A DNA stretch of 64,000 nucleotides from Aquipseudomonas alcaligenes (GTDB taxonomy: Bacteria; Pseudomonadota; Gammaproteobacteria; Pseudomonadales; Pseudomonadaceae). The stretch lies in contig NZ_QJRX01000006.1 in NCBI RefSeq assembly GCF_003205495.1, positions 124,001 through 188,000 on the forward strand, read 5' to 3'. Positions 1 through 9,345 of the stretch are shown here, in pieces. The notes beneath the pieces are model-generated. The model was not told the origin of the DNA. It saw only the letters and a program-made list of their open reading frames with translations, and did no database searches. The position numbers and the translations under genes are program-made. How positions within the stretch are numbered: the first letter of the stretch is position 1; the number at the start of each line of letters is the position of its first letter.

Positions 1-12
1 ATCGTCCGGAAA

Positions 13-42
13 CAAGAAAGCCGCCCGAGGGCGGCTTTCTTG
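13..42 (-). terminator. Rho-independent terminator after the quinone oxidoreductase gene
   Basis: A perfect 14-bp inverted repeat (13-26 with 29-42) has a 2-base spacer. It lies 12 bases beyond the stop of the minus-strand gene at 55. Read on the minus strand, the GC-rich stem ends in a T-rich arm followed by TTTCC. This is the classic intrinsic terminator form. Confidence 0.85.
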
Positions 43-54
43 TAGCAGCGGTGG

Positions 55-1035
55 TTACTTCACCTGCACCACTACCTTGCCCACCGCCTTGCGCTGGCCC
101 AGCGCGTCGATGGCTTCGCCGCCACGCGCCAGCGGGAAGGTCTGCGACACCAGGGGCCTCAGCTTGCCCTCGGCATGCCAGGCGAACAGCTGCTGGAAGT
201 TGGCGGCGTTGTCCTGCGGCTGGCGCTGAGCGAAGGCGCCCCAGAACACGCCGACCAGGGCCGCGCCCTTGAGCAGCGGCAGGTTGGCCGGCAGGGCCGG
301 GATGCCGCCGCCGGCGGCGAAGCCGACCACCAGGAAGCGGCCGTTCCAGGCGATGGAGCGGAAGGCTTCTTCGAACAGCTCGCCACCCACCGGGTCGTAG
401 ATCACGTCCACGCCCTGGCCGCCGGTGAGTTTCTTCACCTCGTCCTTCAGGCTCTGCTCGCTGTAGTTGATCAGGTGATCGGCGCCGGCGTTGCGCGCCA
501 CTTCCAGCTTCTCGGCAGTGCTCGCCGCGGCGATCACCTTGGCGCCCATGGCCTTGCCGATCTCCACCGCCGCCAGGCCGACACCGCCGGAAGCGCCGAG
601 CACCAGCAGGGTCTCGCCCGGCTGCAGGTTGGCGCGCTGCTTCAGCGCATGCATCGAGGTGCCGTAGGTCATGCCGAAGGCGGCGGCGGTGGTCAGGTCC
701 ATGCTCTTGGGTACCGGCAGCACGTTGTAGCCGGGCACCGCCACTTCCTCGGCGAAGCCGCCCCAGCCGGTCAGGGCCATGACCCGGTCGCCGGCACGCA
801 GGTGCGTGATCTTCTCGCCGACTGCCTTGACCACGCCGGCCGCCTCGCCACCCGGGGCGAAGGGGAAGGGCGGCTTGAACTGGTACTTGCCCTCGATGAT
901 CAGGGTGTCGGGGAAGTTGACCCCGGCGGCGTGTACCTCGATCAGCACCTCGTTCTTCTTCGGTTCCGGACTGGGCAGGTCTTCCAGGACCAGGCTGGAG
1001 GCCGGGCCGAAGGCTTTGCAGAGCAGGGCTTTCAT
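55..1035 (-). CDS. NADPH:quinone oxidoreductase-family protein (zinc-independent MDR)
   Basis: A 326-residue medium-chain dehydrogenase/reductase. The N-terminal GroES-like half carries the segment around residues 40-65 (NFPDTL...APGGE) typical of quinone oxidoreductases. The Rossmann dinucleotide motif ASGGVG lies at 148-153. The zinc-ligand pattern of alcohol dehydrogenases is absent, so a soluble NADPH-dependent quinone or enone reductase is expected; the substrate cannot be read from sequence. A GAGGAAA Shine-Dalgarno lies just upstream of the ATG. The gene stands alone, with a strong terminator behind it. It is divergent from the FliL-like gene. Confidence 0.88.
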   Translation of the reverse strand: MKALLCKAFGPASSLVLEDLPSPEPKKNEVLIEVHAAGVNFPDTLIIEGKYQFKPPFPFAPGGEAAGVVKAVGEKITHLRAGDRVMALTGWGGFAEEVAVPGYNVLPVPKSMDLTTAAAFGMTYGTSMHALKQRANLQPGETLLVLGASGGVGLAAVEIGKAMGAKVIAAASTAEKLEVARNAGADHLINYSEQSLKDEVKKLTGGQGVDVIYDPVGGELFEEAFRSIAWNGRFLVVGFAAGGGIPALPANLPLLKGAALVGVFWGAFAQRQPQDNAANFQQLFAWHAEGKLRPLVSQTFPLARGGEAIDALGQRKAVGKVVVQVK

Positions 1036-1127
1036 CGCGCTTTCCTCGCGTTCGTGATTGCCGGCAGTGTAGGAGGCACACCCGGCGGGTCAACGAGCAT
1101 GGTCGCACCTGATGGCACACCATAAGC

Positions 1128-1156
1128 TTGGGCGCGCGGGCGGCTATGGCTATGCT
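1128..1156 (+). promoter_or_regulatory. Candidate sigma-70 promoter of the FliL-like gene
   Basis: TTGGGC (1128-1133) and TATGCT (1151-1156) are separated by 17 bases, about 28 bases before the GTG start. The -35 box matches consensus in only three positions, so this is a tentative call. Confidence 0.35.
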
Positions 1157-1184
1157 AGGCGCAATTCGCACCGAGGAATGTCCC

Positions 1185-1592
1185 GTGAAGACAAGCATCG
1201 CCCTGCTGTTTGCCCTGCTCCTGCCCTGCGTCGCCCTGGCCAGCGGCGGTGGCGAGGAAGAGAACGCCGCGCCCAAGGTGGCCTACTACAGCCTGGTGCC
1301 GGCCCTGGTCGGCAACTTCGGCACGGGCCCCAAGCTGAAGTTCTACAAGGCCGATATCGCCCTGCGGGTGACCGGCAGCGAAGCGGAGGAAAAGGTCGAG
1401 CATCACGAGCCGCTGATCCGCAACCAGCTGGTGATGCTGTTCTCCCAGCAGAGCGAGGCCAACATGGCCGACGAGAACGCCAAGGAGACGCTGCGCCAGG
1501 AAGCGCTCAAGCAGGTGCAGGAGGTGCTGACCCAGGAAGAGGGCAAGCCGATCGTCGAGGACCTGCTGTTCAACAACCTGATCATCCAGTAA
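1185..1592 (+). CDS. FliL-like secreted protein outside a flagellar operon
   Basis: A 135-residue protein starting at a GTG (1185), preceded by GAGGA at the right distance. Upstream in-frame ATGs lack a ribosome site and would overlap the likely promoter. Residues 1-19 look like a cleavable signal peptide ending in VALA. The rest follows the FliL pattern: a Y..LVPALVGNF-like entry strand, an 'IRNQLVMLFSQQ' helix near 80-92, and a final strand ending NLIIQ. True FliL is a membrane-anchored flagellar stator-associated protein. This paralogue has no flagellar neighbours, so its role is unknown. Confidence 0.72.
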   Translation: MKTSIALLFALLLPCVALASGGGEEENAAPKVAYYSLVPALVGNFGTGPKLKFYKADIALRVTGSEAEEKVEHHEPLIRNQLVMLFSQQSEANMADENAKETLRQEALKQVQEVLTQEEGKPIVEDLLFNNLIIQ

Positions 1593-1610
1593 CGCGGGCA
1601 CGGCCCGCGT
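1592..1610 (+). terminator. Weak hairpin between convergent genes
   Basis: A 7-bp stem (1592-1598 with 1604-1610) with a 5-base loop overlaps the last base of the FliL-like stop codon and precedes CCGTTT. It sits between two convergent genes, so it may act as a modest terminator. The T-tract is poor. Confidence 0.4.
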
Positions 1611-1630
1611 CCGTTTCGCCAACGGTGAAG

Positions 1631-2755
1631 CTAGGCCATCTGCGCCAGGGTCTTGCGGAAGCGCGTCAGCGCGGCGAGGAAGAACAGCGTGCCGATGCCG
1701 GCGATGGCCAGCAGTTGTGGCCAGACGATCGACAGTCCGGCGCCGCGGTAGAGAATGGCCTGGGCCAGGGCGACGAAGTGGGTGGTCGGCGCCGCCAGCA
1801 TGATCTGCTGCACCAGCTCCGGCATGCTCTCGCGCGGCGTGGTGCCGCCGGAGAGGATCTGCAGCGGCAGCAGCACCAGAATGATCAGCAGGCCCAGCTG
1901 CGGCATCGAGCGCGCCACGGTGCCGAAGAAGATGCCCATCGAGGTGGTGGCGAACAGGTGCAGCGCCGCACCGCCGAGGAACAGCGCCAGCGAGCCTTCG
2001 ATCGGCACCTGCAACCAGCCCTGCACCACCAGCAGCAGCGACAGCGCTGCCGCCGCCAGCACCACCAGGCCCATCGACCAGACCTTGGCCAGCATGATCT
2101 CCAGCGGCGTCACCGGCATCACCAGCAGGTGCTCCACGGTGCCGTGCTCGCGTTCGCGGATCAGCGCGGCGCCGGTGAGGATGATCGACAGCATGGTGAT
2201 CTGGTTGATCACCTCCATCACCGAACCAAACCAGCTGCGCGTCAGGTTCGGGTTGAACTGCACGCGCACCGCCAGCTCCGCTGCTTGCGGCAGGTCGCCA
2301 CGGTAGCGGCGGACGAACTCGGCCACCTCGCTGGAACCGATGCTCTGGATGTAGCCGGCGCCGGTGAAGGCCATGCTCACCTGGGTGGCATCGACGTTGA
2401 GCTGGATCGCCGGGCTGCGCCCGGCCAGCACGTCGCGCTGGAAGTCCGGCGGGATGTTGAGGGTGAAGGTGTAGCGCCCGGAGTCCATGCCCTGGTCCAT
2501 CTGGCCCAGGTCGATGCGTTCCGGGGTGCGGAAGTAGGGTGCCTGGAAGGCCTGGACCAGGCGCTCGGACAGCTGCGACTGGTCTTCGTCGACCACCGCG
2601 ATGGCGGCGTTGTGCAGGCTCTCCGGCATGCTGGTGGCCGAGGAGTACACGCCCAGGCTGAAGGCCCAGAGGATCAGCAGCACCAGCGCCAGGTCATGCT
2701 GCAGGCTGCGCAGTTCCTTGATGCCGAGATGGAAGATGTTGGCCAGGCGTTCCAT
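1631..2755 (-). CDS. yhhJ: ABC-2 type transporter permease, YhhJ family
   Basis: A 374-residue inner-membrane permease. One transmembrane helix near residues 18-40 is followed by a large periplasmic region (about 45-180). Five hydrophobic segments lie in the C-terminal half (about 185-365). This is the ABC2_membrane_3 architecture. It is the last gene of a three-gene exporter operon: its ATG shares one base with the stop of the upstream fused ATPase-permease gene (TGATG), which implies translational coupling. It probably pairs with the permease half of RbbA. The upstream extension of this frame lies inside the neighbouring gene and was discarded. Confidence 0.88.
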   Translation of the reverse strand: MERLANIFHLGIKELRSLQHDLALVLLILWAFSLGVYSSATSMPESLHNAAIAVVDEDQSQLSERLVQAFQAPYFRTPERIDLGQMDQGMDSGRYTFTLNIPPDFQRDVLAGRSPAIQLNVDATQVSMAFTGAGYIQSIGSSEVAEFVRRYRGDLPQAAELAVRVQFNPNLTRSWFGSVMEVINQITMLSIILTGAALIREREHGTVEHLLVMPVTPLEIMLAKVWSMGLVVLAAAALSLLLVVQGWLQVPIEGSLALFLGGAALHLFATTSMGIFFGTVARSMPQLGLLIILVLLPLQILSGGTTPRESMPELVQQIMLAAPTTHFVALAQAILYRGAGLSIVWPQLLAIAGIGTLFFLAALTRFRKTLAQMA

Positions 2756-5460
2756 CACACCTCCTGTTTGCGCAGTAGGCTGGCGCTGAGCAGGGTGAGC
2801 AGCGGCACGGTCAGCGCCAGGGCGATGAAGTAGCCAAGCAGGTCGCGCAGCTCCAGCGCCTTGGAGAACACCCCGCGGCTGATCACCAGGAACTGCGAGG
2901 TCGGGTACAGCTGGCCGACCATGGCGCCGAAGCCTTCCAGCGAGGCGACCGGGTAGATCAGCCCGGAGAACTGGATGGCCGGCAGCAGGGTGGCGATGGC
3001 GGTGCCGAACACGGCGGCGATCTGGCTGTTGGTGAAGGTCGACATCAGCAGACCCAGGCCGGTGGCGCAGGCGACGTAGAGCAGCGCGCCGAGGCCGAGG
3101 GTGAACGCGCTGCCCTTCAGCGGCACGTCGAACACCGTCACCGCCAGCAGCACCAGCAGGGCGCAGTTGAACAGGCCCAGGGCGATATAGGGCAGCTGCT
3201 TGCCGATGAGGAATTCCAGGCGCGTGACCGGGGTGACGTAGAGGTTGATGATCGAACCCAGCTCCTTCTCGCGCACCACGCCGAGGGCCGTGAGCATGGC
3301 CGGGATCAGCATCAGCAGCAGCGGGATCACCGCCGGCACCATGGCCTTGAGGCTCTCTACGTCCGGGTTGTAGCGGTAGCGCACCTCCAGGCCGGCGGCG
3401 CTGGCGGCCAGCGGTTGTGGCGAGCGCCGCGCCAGCTCGGCCAGGTAGTTCTGGTGCAGGCCGGCGACGTAGCCCTTGATGGTCTCGGCGCGGGTCGGCA
3501 TGGCGCCGTCGATCCACATGCCGATCTGCGGGCTGGCGCCGCGCTTGAGGTCGCGACCGAAGTGCGGCGGGATCTCCACCGCCAGGCTGATGTCGCCATT
3601 GCGCAGGCGCCGTTCCAGGTCGGCGTAATCGCGCAGCGCCGGCTTCTCCAGGAAGTAGCGCGAGCCGGAGAGGTTGCGGTGGTACTCCTGGCTGGTGGTG
3701 GTCTGGTCGCGGTCGAGCACGGCGAAGGTCAGGTCCTCGACGTCCAGGCTGATGCCGTAGCCGATGATGAACAGCAGCAGTACCGTGCCGAGCAGGGCCA
3801 TGCTGCCGCGGATCGGGTCGCGGCGCAGCTCCAGGGCCTCGCGGCGGGCGTAGCTGAACAGGCGGCGCAGGCTGAAGCGCTGGCGCTGCGGTGGCGGCGC
3901 CTGTTCCAGCGGCGGCGCGGTGTTCGCCGGTTGCTCGCCGACCGCCTCCTGCAGGTAGGCGATGAAGGTCGCTTCCAGGCTGTCCAGGCCGCGCTTGGCC
4001 ATCAGCCCCTGCGGCGTGTCGCTGTCGAGCACCTTGCCGGCGTGCATCAGCGAGATGCGGTCGCAGCGCTGCGCCTCGTTCATGAAGTGGGTGGAGATGA
4101 AGATGGTCACGCCGTCCTGGCGCGACAGGTCGAGCATCAGCTGCCAGAAGCCGTCGCGCGCCACCGGGTCGACGCCCGAGGTGGGTTCGTCGAGGATCAG
4201 GATTTCCGGCTGATGGATCACCGCCACGGCCAGCGACAGGCGCTGGCGAATGCCCAGCGGCAGGCGCTCGGGCAGCATGTCCATGACCGCGCCGAGATCG
4301 AAGCGGCGCGCCATCGCGGCGACGCGATCGTCGATCTGCGCGGCCGGCACATGGAACAGGCGGGCGTGCAGTTCCAGGTTCTGCCTTACCGTCAGCTCGC
4401 TGTAGAGGGAGAAGGCCTGCGACATGTAGCCGACCCGCCGGCGCGTAGCCATGTCGCGCGGGTCCACCGTCTGGCCGAACAGCAGGGCTTCGCCGGAGCT
4501 GGCCGGCAGCAAGCCGGTGAGCATCTTCATGGTGGTGCTCTTGCCGCAGCCGTTGGAGCCGAGGAAGCCGAAGATCTCGCCGCGGCGGATGCGGAACGAC
4601 ACCGCGTCGACCGCGACGAAGTCGCCGAAGCGCATGGTCAGGCCCTTGGCCTCGATGGCGATCTCGCTGTTGTCCTGCAGGGGCTGGATCACCACCTCGC
4701 GGTGGCCGCGGCGCTTTTCCTCCGGCAGCAGGGCGATGAAGGCCTGCTCCAGGCTGGCGCAGTCGGTGCGCGTGCGCAGCTCGGCCGGGCTGCCTTCGGC
4801 CAGTACCCGGCCGGCATCCATCGCCACCAGATGGTCGAAGCGCTCGGCTTCCTCCATGTAGGCGGTGGCCACCAGCACGCTCATCTGCGGGCGCTGCGCG
4901 CGGATACGCGCGATCAGCTCCCAGAATTGGTTGCGCGACAGCGGGTCGACGCCGGTGGTCGGCTCGTCGAGGATCAGCAGGTCAGGGTCATGGATCAGCG
5001 CGCAGCACAGTCCGAGCTTCTGCTTCATGCCGCCGGACAGCTTGCCCGCCGGGCGTTCGCGGAACGCCGACAGGCCGGTGCTGCGCAGCAGGTCGTCGAT
5101 GCGGCGCTCGCGCTCGGCGGCGTCCTGGCCGAACAGGCGGCCGAAGAAGTCGAGGTTCTCGAACACCGACAGCGTGGGGTAGAGGTTCTTGCCCAGGCCC
5201 TGGGGCATGTAGGCGATATGCGGGCAGACGCGGCGGCGGTGGCGCGCGTCGGCCATATCGCCGTCGAGTACCTCGACGCTGCCGGCCTGGATCTGCCGCG
5301 CCCCGGCGATCAGCGCCAGCAGGCTGGACTTGCCGACGCCGTCCGGGCCGATCAGGCCGACCATGCGCTGCGCCGGCAGCTCCAGGTCGATGGCCTCGAG
5401 GGCGCAGGTCGCGCCATAGCGCAGGCCGACGCCGCTGAGGCGGGCGACCGCCGGGTTCAT
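2755..5460 (-). CDS. rbbA: ABC transporter ATP-binding/permease fusion, RbbA (YhiH) family
   Basis: A 901-residue protein with two ATP-binding domains and an ABC-2 permease. The first Walker A (GPDGVGKS) is at 38-45 and the signature LSGGMKQ at 141-147. The second Walker A (GSNGCGKS) is at 301-308; it has a degenerate signature (PLGIRQR) but an intact Walker B and [10 protein letters not shown]. The permease starts near 545, with a first helix about 560-580 and a helix cluster from about 715 to the end. The length is close to E. coli RbbA, which was described as a ribosome-associated ATPase, although the context suggests an exporter. The ATG overlaps the yhiI stop by ATGA. It likely works with YhiI and YhhJ. 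Confidence 0.9.
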   Translation of the reverse strand: MNPAVARLSGVGLRYGATCALEAIDLELPAQRMVGLIGPDGVGKSSLLALIAGARQIQAGSVEVLDGDMADARHRRRVCPHIAYMPQGLGKNLYPTLSVFENLDFFGRLFGQDAAERERRIDDLLRSTGLSAFRERPAGKLSGGMKQKLGLCCALIHDPDLLILDEPTTGVDPLSRNQFWELIARIRAQRPQMSVLVATAYMEEAERFDHLVAMDAGRVLAEGSPAELRTRTDCASLEQAFIALLPEEKRRGHREVVIQPLQDNSEIAIEAKGLTMRFGDFVAVDAVSFRIRRGEIFGFLGSNGCGKSTTMKMLTGLLPASSGEALLFGQTVDPRDMATRRRVGYMSQAFSLYSELTVRQNLELHARLFHVPAAQIDDRVAAMARRFDLGAVMDMLPERLPLGIRQRLSLAVAVIHQPEILILDEPTSGVDPVARDGFWQLMLDLSRQDGVTIFISTHFMNEAQRCDRISLMHAGKVLDSDTPQGLMAKRGLDSLEATFIAYLQEAVGEQPANTAPPLEQAPPPQRQRFSLRRLFSYARREALELRRDPIRGSMALLGTVLLLFIIGYGISLDVEDLTFAVLDRDQTTTSQEYHRNLSGSRYFLEKPALRDYADLERRLRNGDISLAVEIPPHFGRDLKRGASPQIGMWIDGAMPTRAETIKGYVAGLHQNYLAELARRSPQPLAASAAGLEVRYRYNPDVESLKAMVPAVIPLLLMLIPAMLTALGVVREKELGSIINLYVTPVTRLEFLIGKQLPYIALGLFNCALLVLLAVTVFDVPLKGSAFTLGLGALLYVACATGLGLLMSTFTNSQIAAVFGTAIATLLPAIQFSGLIYPVASLEGFGAMVGQLYPTSQFLVISRGVFSKALELRDLLGYFIALALTVPLLTLLSASLLRKQEV

Positions 5461-6527
5461 TGCGGAACCTTGATCGCCAGGTGTGCCGGCCACTCGGCCT
5501 CGGGATCAAGGCGCAGGTAGGCCATGCCGGGCACGCCGGTCTTCACCTGCTGCAGGTGCTTGCTCAGCAGCTCGGGATCGATGCGCGCCTTGACCCGGAA
5601 CATCAGCTTCTCGCGCTCGCTGGCAGTTTCCACGGTCTTCGGGGTGAACTGGGCGACGCTGGCCACGTAGCTGACCCTGGCCGGAATCACGTACTGCGGC
5701 GCGGCATCGATCACCAGGCGCACTTCGCTGCCGAGGGCCACGCGGCCGGCCTGGCGCTCGGGCAGGAAGAAGGTCATGTAGACGTCGGTGAGGTCGACCA
5801 GGTTGAGCACCTTGCCGCCGGCGCCAAGCACTTCGCCCGGCTGGGTCACGCGGTACTGCACGCGCCCGGCGCGCGGCGCCTTGAGCTGGCTGTCGTCGAT
5901 GTCCGCCTGCAGGCGCGCGACCATGGCGCGTGCCGCTTCGCTGGCGGACTGCGCCTCGATCGCCTGCGACTGCGCGGCGGCGATGCCGGCCGCGGCCGAG
6001 CTGACCTGGGCGCGCGCTGCCGCCAGCGCGGCCTCGGCGCTCTGCAGGCGGGCCAGGTCGTCGTCCAGCTGCTGCTGGGCCAGGGCGTTGCGCTCGACCA
6101 GCTTGGCGCTGCGGCTGTGGCGCTTGCGGGCGGCCTCCAGTTCGGCCTGGCGCTGGCGCACCACAGCCTCGGCGGCGAGTTTCTCGCTCTCGCGCAGGCG
6201 GATCTGGCTGGCCGCGGTGACTTCGCCATTCTCGGCCTGCTTGAGCTGGGCGCGGGCCTGGGCCAGCTGGGCGTCGAGCACCTGGGTGTCCATCTGCGCG
6301 AGCAGCTGGCCGGGCTGGACGAAGTCGCCCTCGTCCACGGCGATGCTGGCGATACGCCCGGCCAGCTTGGTGGCGACATCCACCTCGGTGGCTTCGATAC
6401 GCCCGTTGCCGCTGGCGAAGCCTTCGCCCAGCTCGTCCGGGCGCAGCTGCCACCAAGCGGCCGCCGCCAGCAGGGCGAGGCCGGCGGCGATCAGGTAGGG
6501 CAGGGGGCGTTGCGCGTTCATCATCAT
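5457..6527 (-). CDS. yhiI: HlyD-family periplasmic adaptor, YhiI type
   Basis: A 356-residue membrane fusion protein. An N-terminal anchor lies near residues 9-26. A lipoyl-like half motif follows (about 45-85), then a long alanine/glutamine-rich coiled-coil hairpin (about 85-220), the second lipoyl half and a beta-barrel region. It should bridge the inner-membrane exporter RbbA/YhhJ to an outer-membrane channel; no such channel gene is adjacent. Three consecutive ATG codons occur at the start. AAGG lies six bases before the first, which is used here. First gene of a three-gene operon. Confidence 0.88.
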   Translation of the reverse strand: MMMNAQRPLPYLIAAGLALLAAAAWWQLRPDELGEGFASGNGRIEATEVDVATKLAGRIASIAVDEGDFVQPGQLLAQMDTQVLDAQLAQARAQLKQAENGEVTAASQIRLRESEKLAAEAVVRQRQAELEAARKRHSRSAKLVERNALAQQQLDDDLARLQSAEAALAAARAQVSSAAAGIAAAQSQAIEAQSASEAARAMVARLQADIDDSQLKAPRAGRVQYRVTQPGEVLGAGGKVLNLVDLTDVYMTFFLPERQAGRVALGSEVRLVIDAAPQYVIPARVSYVASVAQFTPKTVETASEREKLMFRVKARIDPELLSKHLQQVKTGVPGMAYLRLDPEAEWPAHLAIKVPQ

Positions 6528-6610
6528 GGCTTCCCTTCAGCGCCCGCACGGGGCAATGGTTAGCAGGCTTCCATTTTCTGCCGTTGGTCGTTTCGGTGGC
6601 TTGATGCAGG

Positions 6611-8470
6611 TCAAGCGGGCGGATCCACCTTCACGCCATTGGCGCTCCACACGCAGGTACGGTTGCGCCCCTCGTGCTTGGCCCGGTACAGCGCCTGGTC
6701 GCTGCGTGCCACCAAACCGCCGTGCTGCTCCTCGGCGACCGGCTCGGCCACCGCCAGGCCGATGCTCAGGGTCAGGCGACCCTCGGGGCTGGCGGGATGG
6801 GCGATGCCGAGGGTGGCGACCAGCTCGTGGATGCGTGCCGCCACGTGCTCGCCGCCTTCCAGGCCGGTGTTGACCAGGATGATGGCGAACTCCTCGCCGC
6901 CGTAGCGGCAGGCCACATCGCCTTCGCGCTGCAGGCTGTCCTGCAGCACGGCCGCGACCTGGCGCAGGGCGTCGTCGCCGGCCAGGTGGCCGAGGTTGTC
7001 GTTGTAGGCCTTGAAGTGATCGATATCCACCATCAGCAGCGCCAGCGGCGCGCCGATCCGGCGCAGGCGGCGCCATTCGCTCTGCAGCTGCTGGTCGAAG
7101 AAGCGCCGGTTGTACAGGCCGGTCAGCCCGTCCAGCTGCGACAGGCGCTGCAGGCGCGCCTCCAGCTCCAGGCGCTCGCTGTTGTCGCGCGACACGGCAA
7201 TCAGGTACTCGCGCCCGCCCTGCTGCACCAGCTGGGTGTTGATCTCCGCCGGCTGGCGGCTGCCGTCGCGGCGGATCAGCTCGCGCTGGAAGATGCGCGA
7301 CTGGTTGTCCTGCTGGGCATGGCGGACCAGTTCCAGCCAGCTGTGGAAGCCGGGCAGCAGTTTTTCCGGTTCGTCGCGCAGCAGCTGGGCGAACTGCTCC
7401 GGGCGGTAGCCGAGGTCGGCATAGGTGGCCTGGTTCATGTGCAGCAGCTCGCGGCTACGGGTGTCGAAGATGAACAGGCCGTCGTGGCTGGAATCGGTCA
7501 GGTCGAGCACCAGTTGCAGGCGCTCGCGGCTGTCGCGCAGGTGGCGCTCGATCTCCTCGCGGCGCGTGGCCTCCTCCTGCAGGCGGCGATTGGTCTGTTG
7601 CAGGGCGCCGGCGCGGCGGGCGTTCTCCAGGGCCAGGCCGAGGGCCGCGGTGAGCAGCAGGCTGATCGCCAGGCCGGCGCCCAGCACCACTTGTGGCAGC
7701 GGCGTGGACAGGCTCTGCAGCAGGCTCGCGGTGGGGCTCAGTTGCAGGCTGAAGGAGCTGTTGTTGAGCAGGCGTAACGGTACCTCGCTGGCCATGTGTG
7801 CCAGGGTGCCCGGGCGCTCGCGGCTGTACAGGCTCTGGCCGTTCTCCAGCAGGCGCACGCTGAAGCTGTCGCCGTTGAGCTGGGCGAGCAGCTGGTCCAT
7901 CAGGGGCTCGACGCGGAACACGCCCTGCAGGAAGCCGTCGAAGCGCTGCTGGCCCTGGGCGTCCTGCAGGTACAGCGGCGTGTAGAGGACGAAGCCGCGC
8001 CCGCCCTGAACCAGCTGGAAGCTGTTGGAAAAGCGTTGTTCGCCGCTCTGTTTGGCCTGCATGGCCAGCGGGTAGTTGGGGTGGTCGCTGCCGAGGCGGA
8101 AGCCTGCGGCCGCCTCGTTGCCGCGCAGCGGCAGCAGCCAGCGCATCCGCAGGTCGGGGCCGACCCACTGCACCGACTGATAGGCCGGGAAGTCCATCAG
8201 CGCCAGTTCGGCCTCCTGCTCCCAGTCTTCGCGCTGCAACCGTCCGAGGTTGTTCCACAGCCGGGCAATGCGTCCCAGGCCCTCCACTTCGCCATGCAGG
8301 ATCGTCTCCAGCTGGCGTGCCAGGCTGCGTGCCTGGAAGCCGACCCGTTCCTCCAGGCGCGCCTGCTGGTCACGTTCCAGCTGGTGCCAGAGCATCAGGC
8401 TGGCCGAGCACAGCACCAGGAAGAGGAGGGCCAGCGCCAGGCGCGCAGGCCAGACGGTTTGTGCGCGCAT
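6611..8470 (-). CDS. Membrane diguanylate cyclase with CHASE-like sensor, PAS and GGDEF domains
   Basis: A 619-residue inner-membrane signalling protein. A first transmembrane helix (about 9-28) and a second (about 258-280) bracket a periplasmic sensor of about 225 residues that resembles CHASE domains. A PAS domain follows (about 325-440), then GGDEF. The active-site motif is GGEEF at 524-528. An intact inhibitory I-site, REGD, lies at 515-518, five residues upstream. It should make c-di-GMP from two GTP and be product-inhibited. The ligand is unknown. No partner gene is coupled to it; the EVE-domain gene is 50 bases upstream on the same strand. Confidence 0.88.
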   Translation of the reverse strand: MRAQTVWPARLALALLFLVLCSASLMLWHQLERDQQARLEERVGFQARSLARQLETILHGEVEGLGRIARLWNNLGRLQREDWEQEAELALMDFPAYQSVQWVGPDLRMRWLLPLRGNEAAAGFRLGSDHPNYPLAMQAKQSGEQRFSNSFQLVQGGRGFVLYTPLYLQDAQGQQRFDGFLQGVFRVEPLMDQLLAQLNGDSFSVRLLENGQSLYSRERPGTLAHMASEVPLRLLNNSSFSLQLSPTASLLQSLSTPLPQVVLGAGLAISLLLTAALGLALENARRAGALQQTNRRLQEEATRREEIERHLRDSRERLQLVLDLTDSSHDGLFIFDTRSRELLHMNQATYADLGYRPEQFAQLLRDEPEKLLPGFHSWLELVRHAQQDNQSRIFQRELIRRDGSRQPAEINTQLVQQGGREYLIAVSRDNSERLELEARLQRLSQLDGLTGLYNRRFFDQQLQSEWRRLRRIGAPLALLMVDIDHFKAYNDNLGHLAGDDALRQVAAVLQDSLQREGDVACRYGGEEFAIILVNTGLEGGEHVAARIHELVATLGIAHPASPEGRLTLSIGLAVAEPVAEEQHGGLVARSDQALYRAKHEGRNRTCVWSANGVKVDPPA

Positions 8471-8520
8471 GATCGGCTCCGCAGGCTATGCACTGGTCAT
8501 AGCACAGCGCCATCGGCGAC

Positions 8521-8970
8521 TCAACGCATGGTGAGGATTGCCGCCCATTCGGCGGCGCTCACCGGCATCACCGACAAGCGGCTGCCGCGCTGCACCAGGG
8601 CCAGCTCCGTCAGGGCCGGGTTGCTGCGCAGGCGGGCCAGCGGCAGCACGTCCGGGAAGGCCTCGATGAACTCCACGTCCAGCGCGCTCCAGGGATTCTT
8701 CGCGGCGCTGGCCTTGGCATCGAAGTAGTGGCTGGCGGGGTCCAGGGCCGTGGGGTCGGGATAGGTCGCCGAAGCGATCCGCGCGATGCCGGCGATGCCC
8801 GGCTGCGGGCAGCTGGAGTGATAGAAGAAGAACAGCTCGCCCGGTTGCATGCTGCGCAGGAAGTTGCGTGCCTGGTAGTTGCGCACGCCATCCCAGCGTG
8901 CACGACCGAGCTGGCGCAGGTGAGCGATCGACAGTTCGTCGGGTTCCGACTTCATCAACCAATAAGGCAT
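8521..8970 (-). CDS. EVE domain-containing protein
   Basis: A 149-residue soluble protein that is essentially one EVE (PUA-like) domain. Diagnostic segments are WLMKSEPDE near the N-terminus, WDGVRNYQARNFLR at about 27-40, and FFFYHSS at about 47-53. EVE domains bind modified bases in nucleic acid through an aromatic pocket; human THYN1 is a homologue. The cellular ligand of this bacterial form is not established. The start was set at MPYW, which follows AAGGAG by eight bases; the longer reading frame has no ribosome site. Confidence 0.88.
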   Translation of the reverse strand: MPYWLMKSEPDELSIAHLRQLGRARWDGVRNYQARNFLRSMQPGELFFFYHSSCPQPGIAGIARIASATYPDPTALDPASHYFDAKASAAKNPWSALDVEFIEAFPDVLPLARLRSNPALTELALVQRGSRLSVMPVSAAEWAAILTMR

Positions 8971-9000
8971 GAACTTTGCTCCTTCTTGCCGGTCTTTGCG

Positions 9001-9022
9001 CTGGAACTGCAAATCGTTCCAG
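9001..9022. repeat. 7-bp inverted repeat upstream of the EVE gene
   Basis: CTGGAAC (9001-9007) and GTTCCAG (9016-9022) form a perfect inverted repeat with an 8-base centre, 31 bases upstream of the EVE start. It could be a repressor operator or an mRNA hairpin. It does not match the LexA spacing. Confidence 0.4.
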
Positions 9023-9171
9023 GATATGACAGTCGCTTGGCGCCAGAACTGCGAGACATATCACTGCAGGGCAACCTGCCGTAGCGCAAGCTCGCCGGCG
9101 CCTCACAAGGCCAATAACAACACCACTACCGGTCAAGCGATGCAGTGTGCCGAAAAGGGGGAGGCAAATCG

Positions 9172-9300
9172 ATGAAACGCAAGCCCGATATGCTGTGGGT
9201 ACTGGTGATCATCTTCAGCCTGGGCATGGTTACCACGGGTTACACCCAGAGTCTCTGGGACCGTCAGGATAGCGTGACCGCCAGCCAGGCCGAGCAGTAA
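9172..9300 (+). CDS. 42-residue single-pass membrane peptide
   Basis: A short gene with ATG at 9172 preceded by GGGGGAGG. The product has a basic N-terminus (MKRKPD), one hydrophobic helix (about residues 8-24), and a polar tail rich in Gln, Ser and Asp. No homologous function is recognised. The strong ribosome site and an N-in membrane topology argue that it is real. It is convergent with ygfA and lies in the 5-formyltetrahydrofolate/6S region. A weak 6-bp hairpin follows the stop (about 9314-9332). Confidence 0.62.
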   Translation: MKRKPDMLWVLVIIFSLGMVTTGYTQSLWDRQDSVTASQAEQ

Positions 9301-9345
9301 CCGCAGTCGACGAACGCCGCAGGGAGCGCGGCGCCTCGTTCCACC

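Noticed and set aside
2756..3517. N-terminal extension of the YhhJ permease frame
   Set aside because: Lies inside the 3' part of rbbA; the arginine/proline-rich translation is a frame shadow, and the coupled ATG at 2755 is clearly the start.
3415..5520. 701-codon plus-strand frame opposite rbbA
   Set aside because: Antisense shadow of a gene with full ABC motifs on the other strand.
9003..9022. RpoN (-24/-12) promoter before the EVE gene
   Set aside because: The GG and GC elements on the minus strand are only eight bases apart, not the required ten.
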